Part shown: in pieces, positions 1 through 5,609 of the stretch
Layout: every line of letters begins with the position of its first letter
Numbering within the stretch: position 1 is the stretch's first letter
Assembly (NCBI GenBank): GCA_964569055.1
Contig: CAZMSZ010000219.1
Location: forward strand, 1-12,435
Length of the DNA: 12,435 nt
Direction of reading: 5' to 3'
From: JAWLGW01 sp964569055
GTDB taxonomy: Bacteria; Planctomycetota; J058
Made by a program: the position numbers and the translations under genes
Notes under the pieces: model-generated
The model's input: only the letters and a program-made list of their open reading frames with translations
What the model was told of the DNA's origin: nothing
Databases searched by the model: none

Positions 1-251
1 TAGGCCATGCCGTCGTTGATCTGGGCGATCGCGTTGAGCGCGTTCGCCTCGACCTGCGCCGCGGAGTAGGCGGCGGCGTCGGCCGCGCCCTGGATCTGCA
101 TCCGGTCGGCCGAGACCATGCCGACCTGGTACACGAACATGATCGCGGTGGTGAGCGCGAACAGGGTGATCGCCGCGAACACCAGGCTCGCGCCCTCCTC
201 GTCGCCCGCCAGCCCGGGCCGGCTCGTCGGCTCGTGCGCGGCGCGGCTCAT
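1..251 (-). CDS. Tad-domain (TadG-like) pilus assembly protein, N-terminal part
   Basis: Only the first 83 residues are in the window; the gene runs off the left edge. After a short polar leader there is a hydrophobic stretch (about residues 22-42, beginning SLVFAAITLFALTTAIMFVY) followed by DRMQIQGAADAAAYSAAQVE. This layout, a single N-terminal membrane helix and then a Q-x-A-A-D-A-A-A-x-x-A block, is the signature of the Tad/TadG-like N-terminal domain found in Flp pilus loci. The protein probably sits in the inner membrane or is a minor pilin-like component exposed to the periplasm. Its ATG overlaps the TGA of the upstream TadE-like gene (ATGA), which implies translational coupling in the pilus operon. 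The family assignment is fairly secure from motif and context; whether it is a full TadG with a von Willebrand-type domain cannot be seen. Confidence 0.8.
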   Translation of the reverse strand, partial: MSRAAHEPTSRPGLAGDEEGASLVFAAITLFALTTAIMFVYQVGMVSADRMQIQGAADAAAYSAAQVEANALNAIAQINDGMA

Positions 252-832
252 TTCGGGGGGACGCTCCAGGGCGTGGCCACGAACCCGACCCGGCGCACGC
301 GGAACGTCTTGTAGCCGTGCGCGCCCGGCGCCGCGCTGAGCTGCGCGAAGAACGTGTTCGCGACCGGGACGTTGAGGATGTAGTCGAACTCCACGTCGCA
401 GGAGACGAAGCCGTCGGGGTTGTTGGCGACGTCGGTGGGCGAGACGTCGCACTTGTGCAGCAGCGCGAACACCTCCCGCTGGCGGTGCTCGGGGTAGCCC
501 ACCCGGCCGCCCGAGGCGCCCCAGTCGAGGCGGTTCCTGTCGGCCACGCCCAGCTCGTGCCCGCCGCTGGTGAGCACGCCGAGCTGTCGGGCGACCATCC
601 GCCGCGCCGCTTCGTCGGGCGCGATCCCCATCATGTCGGAGACCGCCGCCGCGCGCGCGCCGAGGAACGCGCCCTGCGCGACGACGAGGTGGGCGTGCAC
701 CAGGAACGCGAACTGGATGATCGCGAGGGTCAACAGGAGCTGCATGGGGAACACGAGGACGAACTCGACCATGCCCTGGCCCGAGTCGTCGTCGCGGACG
801 AGCCGCCCCAGCTCTTCGCGCAGCCGGCTCAT
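248..832 (-). CDS. TadE-like minor pilin / pilus assembly protein
   Basis: A 194-residue protein with a charged N-terminus and then SGQGMVEFVLVFPMQLLLTL (residues 17-34) leading into a single membrane helix (about 22-46). The G-Q-x-x-V-E-F pattern before the hydrophobic helix is the TadE-type pseudopilin signature: cleavage is expected after Gly18 or Gly20 with Glu23 near the start of the mature helix. The rest (about 50-194) would be periplasmic and has no motif I recognise; it contains two cysteines (within HKCDVS and VSCDVEF) that could form a disulfide. The ATG at 832 overlaps the TGA of the prepilin peptidase gene by the ATGA pattern, and the stop overlaps the next start the same way, so three genes are translated as a coupled unit. 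TadE proteins act as minor pilins of type IVc pili. The partner peptidase is directly upstream. Confidence 0.85.
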   Translation of the reverse strand: MSRLREELGRLVRDDDSGQGMVEFVLVFPMQLLLTLAIIQFAFLVHAHLVVAQGAFLGARAAAVSDMMGIAPDEAARRMVARQLGVLTSGGHELGVADRNRLDWGASGGRVGYPEHRQREVFALLHKCDVSPTDVANNPDGFVSCDVEFDYILNVPVANTFFAQLSAAPGAHGYKTFRVRRVGFVATPWSVPPK

Positions 833-1419
833 GCGCGGGGCGCCTCCACCAGGAACCACGCCAGGAGCGTCCCGAACGAGATCGCGAGCCCGTAGGGGAT
901 CGAGAGCTGCGACGGGTCGGGCTCGGCGCCCTCGGCGTTGGACGCGGCCTTCGCGGGCGGCGGCTCGCGGCGGATCGAGGCGGCGTAGCGGACCGAGCGG
1001 CGCAGGGCGCTGACGAGGTCGCCGCGGGCCACCAGGACCCAGATCGCGATCACCGCGCCGAGGAGCGCGCTCCAGAACATGGCGAACACCACGAAGCGGA
1101 AGCCCGCGATCGCGCCGATCGCGCCCATCAGCTTCACGTCGCCGCCGCCCACGCCCCGGCCGAAGTAGGCCACCCAGAACACGCCGAAGCCGAGCGTCAG
1201 CCCCGCCAGGCGGTCGAGCAGGCCGACGCCGCCGATCGCGGCCGGGCTGAAGCTCCCCACGCCGTGCGCGAGGTAGGCCAGCGCCAGGCCCACCAGGGCC
1301 GCCGGGACCGTGAGCCAGTTGTAGACCTTGCGGTGCAGGAGATCGGTGATGGCCGCCACGATCAACGTGACGAACAGCACGACGACGCTCGCGAGCTCGA
1401 AGTAGGCCTGGACCGGCAT
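829..1419 (-). CDS. tadV: Prepilin peptidase, TadV/CpaA family
   Basis: A 196-residue polytopic membrane protein of the type IV prepilin peptidase (A24) family. The two catalytic aspartates are visible: Asp26 in AAITDLLHRKVYN and Asp94 in the GGGDVKLMG box (residues 91-99), the GxGD-type motif of these aspartic proteases. Hydrophobic segments surround both sites, and a further helix closes the C-terminus (about 172-192). The N-terminal methylase domain of long PilD-type enzymes is absent, as is usual in the short TadV/CpaA type. It cleaves the leader of Flp and TadE-type prepilins at the cytoplasmic face of the inner membrane. It lies between the pilin gene and the TadE-like gene. An insertion of about 25 polar residues (EPPPAKAASNAEGAEPD) precedes the last helix and is not typical of the core fold. 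Confidence 0.9.
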   Translation of the reverse strand: MPVQAYFELASVVVLFVTLIVAAITDLLHRKVYNWLTVPAALVGLALAYLAHGVGSFSPAAIGGVGLLDRLAGLTLGFGVFWVAYFGRGVGGGDVKLMGAIGAIAGFRFVVFAMFWSALLGAVIAIWVLVARGDLVSALRRSVRYAASIRREPPPAKAASNAEGAEPDPSQLSIPYGLAISFGTLLAWFLVEAPRA

Positions 1420-1471
1420 CCGCCCTCACTGCCCCCCGGAACTGCGTGGCGCGCGCGGCGTGGGCACGACG

Positions 1472-1504
1472 CCAGCCTCGCTCCCGCGGGCGGGACGAGG
1501 CTGG
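1472..1504 (-). terminator. Hairpin between Flp pilin and prepilin peptidase genes
   Basis: A nearly perfect inverted repeat: nine base pairs CCAGCCTCG/CGAGGCTGG (1472-1480 with 1496-1504), then TCCCGC/GCGGGA (1482-1487 with 1490-1495) after one bulged base, with a tiny loop. There is no T-run after it on the minus strand, so it is not a textbook intrinsic terminator. Its position after an abundant pilin and before a low-abundance peptidase fits partial termination or protection of the pilin mRNA 3' end. The structure is plain in the sequence; the role is inferred. Confidence 0.6.
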
Positions 1505-1579
1505 AGGCCGCTCCACACGCTGCTGGCTCGCGCTCCGGCGCCGCGCCCGACGGCGCGACGCCCGGAGCTCGGGCGAGCG

Positions 1580-1786
1580 TCAGCTCATCTTGCTGGTGAT
1601 CTGGTTGGTGATCTGCGTCGCGCCCTTGTCGAACGCGTTGTTGAGCGCGTTCTTGAAGTTCATCACGGCGGCGACCAGCAGGATCCCGATCAACCCGACG
1701 ATGATGATGTACTCCGTCATGCCCTGGCCACGGCGGCGAGTCTGGCGGCGCATGAGCTTCTTGATGCTGTCGCTGCGAGCGATCAT
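1580..1786 (-). CDS. flp: Flp/Fap-type major pilin
   Basis: A 68-residue prepilin. The basic leader (residues 1-20, ending TRRRG) is followed by QGMTEYIIIVGLIGILLVAA. The Flp signature is complete: Gly at -1 (Gly20), Glu at +5 (Glu25) and Tyr at +6, then one hydrophobic helix (about 26-43) and a short amphipathic tail. It should be cleaved after Gly20 by the TadV peptidase encoded downstream and polymerised into type IVc pili for adhesion or surface colonisation. The ATG at 1786 has a GGGGAGAA Shine-Dalgarno sequence about four to six bases upstream. A TATAAT box lies about 80 bases upstream. It is the first gene of the minus-strand Tad operon, and a strong hairpin follows it, consistent with its usual higher expression than its neighbours. 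Confidence 0.92.
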   Translation of the reverse strand: MIARSDSIKKLMRRQTRRRGQGMTEYIIIVGLIGILLVAAVMNFKNALNNAFDKGATQITNQITSKMS

Positions 1787-1866
1787 GTCTTCTCCCCGAT
1801 CGATGGTGACGAACTGCGAGGCGCCGGATCCCCCAACGCATGTCCCGACCCAATGAGGCGGGCCGG

Positions 1867-1895
1867 ATTATAGCGACTTGCCCGGGCCGAATCGA
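1867..1895 (-). promoter_or_regulatory. Candidate sigma-70 promoter of the flp/tad operon
   Basis: Read on the minus strand, a perfect TATAAT (1867-1872) stands out in a GC-rich background. With a 17-base spacer the -35 hexamer is TCGATT (1890-1895), a poor match. Transcription would begin near 1860 and give a leader of about 75 bases before the pilin ATG. The weak -35 suggests dependence on an activator. Confidence 0.5.
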
Positions 1896-2069
1896 GCGGC
1901 CGCAGCCATCTGGCGACGCTCGGTCGCAGCGGCGGTACGCAAGCGGGAAGGAAACGGTACTCACCGCGGCCCATCCTCCGCTCCGGCCCGGCGCGCGACG
2001 GCACGCCGCTCGTGTCGGCCTTGCGCCGGCGCGGCGCTCCTGACACCCTGGGCGCCGGAGGGAGCCCCC

Positions 2070-2234
2070 GTGCGAACAGCCCGTTCCCGGCGAGCCCGCG
2101 GTCAGGCGACCGTCGAGATGGTGGTCATCACCCTGGTGGTGGGCCTCGGGATCGCCTGGGTGAGCTGGGCGCTGCCCAAGGCGATCAGGACCCACTTCAT
2201 CGAGAACCAGAAGGTGCTCGCCAGCCCGCTGTAG
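2070..2234 (+). CDS. Small pilin-like protein (Flp/TadE-type), 54 residues
   Basis: A very short gene divergent from the flp operon. A GGAGGGAG Shine-Dalgarno sequence at 2057-2064 lies five bases before GTG 2070, which fixes the start. The product has a basic leader (VRTARSRRARG), then QATVEMVVITLVVGLGIAWV and a polar tail ending LASPL. It keeps the prepilin processing pattern: Gly11 at -1, Glu16 at +5, then one hydrophobic helix (about 17-35). The same R-G-Q-x-x-x-E layout is found in the Flp pilin encoded from 1786. It is therefore most likely a second Flp-type or minor pilin processed by the same TadV peptidase. It stops 20 bases before the stop of the convergent PP2C gene. An alternative is a small membrane peptide unrelated to pili. 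Family membership rests on the motif and on position. Confidence 0.68.
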   Translation: MRTARSRRARGQATVEMVVITLVVGLGIAWVSWALPKAIRTHFIENQKVLASPL

Positions 2235-2253
2235 GCGGTCGTGAGCGAGCCGC
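2235..2253. terminator. Candidate bidirectional hairpin between convergent genes
   Basis: The 20-base gap between the stop codons of the pilin-like gene and the PP2C gene is almost entirely an inverted repeat: GCGGTCG (2235-2241), loop TGAG, then CGA and CCGC with one bulged G. There is no T-run on either strand, so termination strength is doubtful. A competing six-base stem (2249-2254 with 2262-2267) overlaps the PP2C stop codon. Confidence 0.35.
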
Positions 2254-2254
2254 G

Positions 2255-3082
2255 CTACAGCCGCGGCAGCTCCTCGGTGTCCTCGTCGTCGTCCTCGTCG
2301 CCGATCACGTCGAGCAGCACCACGGTCACGTTGTCGGGGCCGCCGCGGCGGTTGGCGAGCTTGATCAGGGCGCGCACCGCCTGTCGACACTCGTTTCGGC
2401 CGCGGCGGAGCAGCTCGGCGATCTCCTCGTCGGCGACGACGTCGGTCAGCCCGTCGGAGCAGAGCAAGAACAGGTCGCCCGGGAACACGTTGACCAGGCG
2501 CAGCGTCGGCTCGACGGTGGGCTGCGTCCCGAGCGCGCGCGTCACGAACTTGCGCTTGCGGCGCGGGCGCGGGTCCGCCGAGTGCCGCTCGGTGCGCGAC
2601 TCCGCCACGATCGTGTGATCCTCGCTCAGCTGCTCGAGCGCCCCGTCGCGCGCGCGGTACACCCGGCTGTCGCCTGCGTTCGCCACCACCGCGAAGTCGC
2701 CGACCACGAGCACCAGCGCCAGCGTGGTCCCCATGGCCGAGCGGCGCGCGCCGGTCGACTCGGGGTCCTCGCGCGGCAGCTCCCGCCCGCGGGCGTGGAT
2801 CGCGGCGTTCGCCTCCTGGGTGCACTCGCGGATCAGCTCCTGCGCCCGCGCGCGCAGCTGCGAGAGCTTCTGCCCCTCGGCCGCCAGCAGCCGCGGGACG
2901 GCGCGCGTGACCCGGTCGGCGAACAGGTCGACCGCCATTCGGCTGGCGATCTCGCCGGCTTCGTGGCCGCCCATGCCGTCGCAGACCACCCCCAGCCCCT
3001 CGTCCTCGCAGACGACGAAGGAGTCCTCGTTGGTGGTCCTGCGGCGGCCGACGTCGGAGCGGCCGTAGACGCGGATACGAAT
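2255..3082 (-). CDS. PP2C-family serine/threonine phosphatase (PrpC/Stp type)
   Basis: A metal-dependent protein phosphatase that removes phosphate from Ser/Thr on proteins. With the start taken at ATT 3082 it has 275 residues, normal for the family, and every PP2C motif is present: N18-E-D-S, VCDGMGGHEAGE with metal-binding Asp35 and Gly36, MGTTL, GDSRVYR (137-143), CSDGLTD (208-214) and GGPDNVTVV (247-255). The C-terminus is an acidic run (DEDDDEDTEE). The first in-frame GTG (2989) would remove the conserved NED motif and the first strand. No ATG, GTG or TTG occurs in frame between there and the upstream STAS gene, so the rare start ATT 3082, giving M-R-I-R-V-Y-G-R-S-D-V-G, is the best choice; GGGGG lies seven bases upstream. 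It is last in the TPR-STAS-PP2C operon and may dephosphorylate the STAS protein (inference). Confidence 0.9.
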   Translation of the reverse strand: MRIRVYGRSDVGRRRTTNEDSFVVCEDEGLGVVCDGMGGHEAGEIASRMAVDLFADRVTRAVPRLLAAEGQKLSQLRARAQELIRECTQEANAAIHARGRELPREDPESTGARRSAMGTTLALVLVVGDFAVVANAGDSRVYRARDGALEQLSEDHTIVAESRTERHSADPRPRRKRKFVTRALGTQPTVEPTLRLVNVFPGDLFLLCSDGLTDVVADEEIAELLRRGRNECRQAVRALIKLANRRGGPDNVTVVLLDVIGDEDDDEDTEELPRL

Positions 3083-3104
3083 GGCGCGACCCCCGGCCCG
3101 GGCT

Positions 3105-3464
3105 TCAGCCCTGGGTCCCGGCGAACGCCTGCCGCGCCTCGTCGACCGAGTCGAACAGCTTGAACAGGACGAGCAGGCCGAGCATCTCGAACGGCAGCCG
3201 CACCCGCTGCGAGAGGTTGACGAGGGCGATCCCCCCGCCCGCCTCGCGGAAGCGCTGCGCGAACTTGGCGAGGACCGCCAGGGCCGACGAGTTGACGTAG
3301 CGGGTCTCGGAGAAGTCGAGCACCAGGCGGCTCACGCCGCGCGCTTCGAGCCCCTCGAGCGCGCCCCGCAGGATCCCCACCGTGTCGAGGTCGATCTCGC
3401 CATCGACCCGGAGCTGCGCCCAGGCGCCCTCCGCCGCCACCTCGTCGATCTTCAGGATCGCCAC
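3105..3464 (-). CDS. STAS-domain anti-sigma factor antagonist
   Basis: A 119-residue single STAS-domain protein. It has the family's beta-strand pattern: GEIDLDTVG at 22-30, LVLDFSETRYVNSSALAVLA at 47-66, and GGGIALVNLSQRVRLPFEML at 76-95. The segment N58-S59-S60-A61-L62 matches the D/N-S-S-G-L phosphorylation loop; Ser59 aligns with the regulatory Ser58 of SpoIIAA. Such proteins bind an anti-sigma kinase when unphosphorylated and release its target. The start is GTG 3464, preceded by AGAGGGGG. The PP2C gene follows after 22 bases, suggesting the phosphatase resets this protein; the kinase partner is not in the window. The replacement of the usual Gly by Ala61 is a minor deviation. A role in non-sigma partner switching is equally possible. 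Confidence 0.88.
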   Translation of the reverse strand: MAILKIDEVAAEGAWAQLRVDGEIDLDTVGILRGALEGLEARGVSRLVLDFSETRYVNSSALAVLAKFAQRFREAGGGIALVNLSQRVRLPFEMLGLLVLFKLFDSVDEARQAFAGTQG

Positions 3465-3477
3465 GGTCCCCCTCTCG

Positions 3478-3528
3478 CCCGCGAGGTCGCGGCCGGGCCG
3501 GCGCTCGCCGCCCGACCGCCCTCGCGGG
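3478..3528 (-). promoter_or_regulatory. Intercistronic stem-loop between TPR and STAS genes
   Basis: The 67-base gap between the TPR and STAS genes holds a long-range inverted repeat. CCCGCGAGG (3478-3486) pairs with CCTCGCGGG (3520-3528), and GGTCG (3485-3489) with CGACC (3513-3517) extends it across a three-base bulge. The enclosed region (CGGCCGGGCCGG) can fold on itself. On the mRNA the structure ends just before the STAS ribosome-binding site. It could be an RNA processing or stability element, or partial attenuation. No T-run follows. Confidence 0.35.
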
Positions 3529-3531
3529 GGC

Positions 3532-4443
3532 TCAAGCCCCTGCTGCCTCGGCCGCGCGCAGCCGCTCCGCCTGCCCCGCGAGCTGCTCCAGCACGGCGCG
3601 GGCCTCGTGCACCTTGGCGCCCGTGGCGCCCAGCCGCACGAACTCCTCGAACGCCGCCTGGGCCTCGCCCAGGTGCCGCAGCGCCGCCGCGCGCTCCTTC
3701 GCCTCGTGCGCCGCCTTGCGCAGCGCGACCCCGAGGTTGTAGTAGCTCGTCGTCCACTCGTCGGTCCGCTCGTGCGGGCGGCGCTCGTTGAGCGCGACCG
3801 CCAGGCGGTACTCGTCGACCGCCTCCTCGGTGCGGCCGAGCAAGCTCAACACGACGCCGAGGTCGTTGTGGAACACGGCCCGCTCGCCGTCGAGCTTGAT
3901 CGCCCGGCGCAGCGCCTTGACCGCCTTGTCGTACTGCTTGTCGGCCAGGAGCGCGCGCGCCTCTGCCTCGTGGCGCCAGCACTGCTCATCGATCCGGCGC
4001 CGCCGCGTCAGCTCCTCGCGCTCGAGCGCCTCTTCCTCGAGGCGGTGCTTGAGGCGGGCCGGCAGCCCCACCACCTCCTCGAGGTCCTGGAGGTAGGGCA
4101 GCCGCAGCGAGCGCGCCACCTTGACGTGCAGCAGCGCGAGCCGGTCCGACAGCTCGGGCGCGGTCCCCGGCGGGAGCGGCCCCTCGCGGGCGGGGAGCAG
4201 GTCGAGCAGCGCCTCGAGCCGCTCGAGCTCGGCGTAGACCTCGTCGGTCAAGAAGGCCAGCGCGCCGCGCAGCGCGCGGCGCAGGTCGAGCAGCAGGTAG
4301 CGCGCGCGGAGGGCGTCGTCCTGCTCGACTGCCTCCTCGAGGTCCATGACGAGATGCGCCACACGGCTGTACAGCTCGCAGCGCTTCTCGATGAGGAGGC
4401 GGCTGACGGGATCGCCCCCGTCGTTGGTGATGCGCTCGGGCAT
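3532..4443 (-). CDS. TPR-repeat protein of unknown function
   Basis: A 303-residue, highly helical soluble protein with no signal peptide or membrane segment. Residues 1-150 are charged helices (for example YSRVAHLVMDLEEAVEQ, and RLKHRLEEEALEREELTRRR near 130-149, likely coiled coil). Tetratricopeptide repeats follow at about 157-186 (EARALLADKQYDKAVKALRR), 190-220 (NDLGVVLSLLGRTEEAVDEY) and 233-271 (YYNLGVALRKA..AAFEEFV). TPRs bind other proteins. It is first in an operon with a STAS protein and a PP2C phosphatase, so it may be a scaffold or sensor for that partner switch; this is inference from context. The ATG at 4443 lies about 70 bases downstream of a strong promoter. The Shine-Dalgarno sequence (GGTGGTGA) is mediocre. 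Confidence 0.8.
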   Translation of the reverse strand: MPERITNDGGDPVSRLLIEKRCELYSRVAHLVMDLEEAVEQDDALRARYLLLDLRRALRGALAFLTDEVYAELERLEALLDLLPAREGPLPPGTAPELSDRLALLHVKVARSLRLPYLQDLEEVVGLPARLKHRLEEEALEREELTRRRRIDEQCWRHEAEARALLADKQYDKAVKALRRAIKLDGERAVFHNDLGVVLSLLGRTEEAVDEYRLAVALNERRPHERTDEWTTSYYNLGVALRKAAHEAKERAAALRHLGEAQAAFEEFVRLGATGAKVHEARAVLEQLAGQAERLRAAEAAGA

Positions 4444-4517
4444 CGGGTCACCACCGATCTGGGCGGGTGGAGCAGGGAGATGCGCGGCCCCGCTGCTCCG
4501 ACACGACCCGCTGCGCG

Positions 4518-4547
4518 AGAATAGCCGCGCCCGGGGCGCGCTGTCAA
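4518..4547 (-). promoter_or_regulatory. Sigma-70 promoter of TPR-STAS-PP2C operon
   Basis: On the minus strand a consensus TTGACA (4542-4547) and TATTCT (4518-4523) are separated by 18 bases. Transcription would start near 4511, about 70 bases before the TPR start codon. The spacer itself is a palindrome (4526-4540, arms CGCGCCC and GGGCGCG around one base), a possible operator or the 3' hairpin of the upstream flippase-like gene. Confidence 0.7.
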
Positions 4548-4577
4548 GGCGACCCGCGTCGGAAGCACCGAGCGCGC

Positions 4578-5609
4578 CTACACTTGCGGTTGAGGCGCCT
4601 CCACGGGCAACGGGACGTCGACCCCGCGTCGCTGCGCGAGGTCCAGCAGCCCGCCCACGCCGGCCAGGAGGTAGTAGGCCAGGCGGTAGAGCAGCATCAC
4701 CGCCATTCCGTCGACCGCCAGCCCGCCCGACCAGGCGAACAGCTCGCCCAGCATCATTTCGCCCACCCCCAGCCCGCCCGGCGAGATCGGGACCGAGTTG
4801 ACGAAGTGGGCGATCGGCACCACCACCGCGTAGTCCCCGGGGCCGAGCAGCGCCTCGCCCAGCGCGCGCCCGAGCAGGCAGCTGTTGGTCACCGTCAACA
4901 GGTGCACCGCCAGGGAGAGCCCGAACGCGCCGAGGCAGGCGCCGGGGTGGCGGGCCAGCCGGCCGAGCGTCCCCTGGGCGCGGGCGAGGAGGTCGCTCAA
5001 CCGCAGCCGGCGCGCCAGCGCCGAGTCGGCGGGGAGCATGCGCTCGGCCAGGCCCGAGCCGACGAGGATCCAGCAGGTCACCAGCGCGCCCAGCAGCGCG
5101 AGCATGAACAGCCAGGTGGTGCGCAGCTCGGGCTGAGCCCACACGACCTCGAACCGCGCCAGCGCGGCGCCCACGGCCAGGGCGATCAGCGCGGCCAGGC
5201 CGATCACGCGATCGGCGACGACCGTGGTCCAGGCCTCCTCGCGCCGCTCGGGCGCCCGCTGGCCCACGTAGGCCATCTTGACCAGGTCGCCGCTCACGGC
5301 GCCTGGGATCACCATGTTCCAGAAGTGCCCGATCCAGGTCAGGCGCAGCGCGGTCAGGGTCGGAATGGCGATCCCCTCGGCGCGCAGGAGGAGCGCCCAG
5401 CGCAGCCCGCCGATCGAGACCGCGAGCGCCCCGAGCAGCACCGTGAGCGCGAACCACGGCGTGGCGAGCGCCCCCAGCAGCCGGTCCGAGCGGAAGTTCT
5501 CGTTGCCGACCACGGCGTAGATCAGGGCCCCCGCCACGCCGAGCCTGATCGCGAGCCACAGGCGAGACCGCCAGCGCGGCGCGGCGGGCGGCTCGGGCGG
5601 GCCGCTCAT
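4578..5609 (-). CDS. Flippase-like integral membrane protein (YbhN/UPF0104, LPG-synthase TM-domain family)
   Basis: A 343-residue polytopic membrane protein of the family that forms the transmembrane part of lysylphosphatidylglycerol synthases and also stands alone as YbhN/AglD-like proteins. Diagnostic stretches are WNMVIPGAVSGDLVKMAY (97-114), the following ERREEAWTTVVADRVIGL (121-138), and SVPISPGGLGVGEMML (272-287). Hydrophobic segments fall at about 17-35, 50-75, 130-151, 164-185, 225-247, 258-274 and 297-325. There is no C-terminal aminoacyl-transferase domain, so it is not a complete MprF; a lipid or lipid-linked sugar transport role is usual speculation for the family. Its ATG overlaps the stop of the HEAT-repeat lipoprotein gene (ATGA), so the two are coupled. 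The family is secure; the substrate is unknown. Confidence 0.88.
   Translation of the reverse strand: MSGPPEPPAAPRWRSRLWLAIRLGVAGALIYAVVGNENFRSDRLLGALATPWFALTVLLGALAVSIGGLRWALLLRAEGIAIPTLTALRLTWIGHFWNMVIPGAVSGDLVKMAYVGQRAPERREEAWTTVVADRVIGLAALIALAVGAALARFEVVWAQPELRTTWLFMLALLGALVTCWILVGSGLAERMLPADSALARRLRLSDLLARAQGTLGRLARHPGACLGAFGLSLAVHLLTVTNSCLLGRALGEALLGPGDYAVVVPIAHFVNSVPISPGGLGVGEMMLGELFAWSGGLAVDGMAVMLLYRLAYYLLAGVGGLLDLAQRRGVDVPLPVEAPQPQV

Noticed and set aside
1362..2825. A 487-codon minus-strand frame crossing the peptidase, pilin and PP2C genes
   Set aside because: It runs out of frame through three genes and a promoter region, so it is a consequence of few stops in GC-rich sequence.
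2255..2989. PP2C gene starting at GTG 2989
   Set aside because: It would delete the first beta strand and the conserved NED motif that are clearly encoded just upstream in the same frame.
3080..3110. A STAS-PP2C fusion made by frameshift
   Set aside because: Both proteins have normal family length and ends, no slippery run is present, and the gap fits two separate genes.
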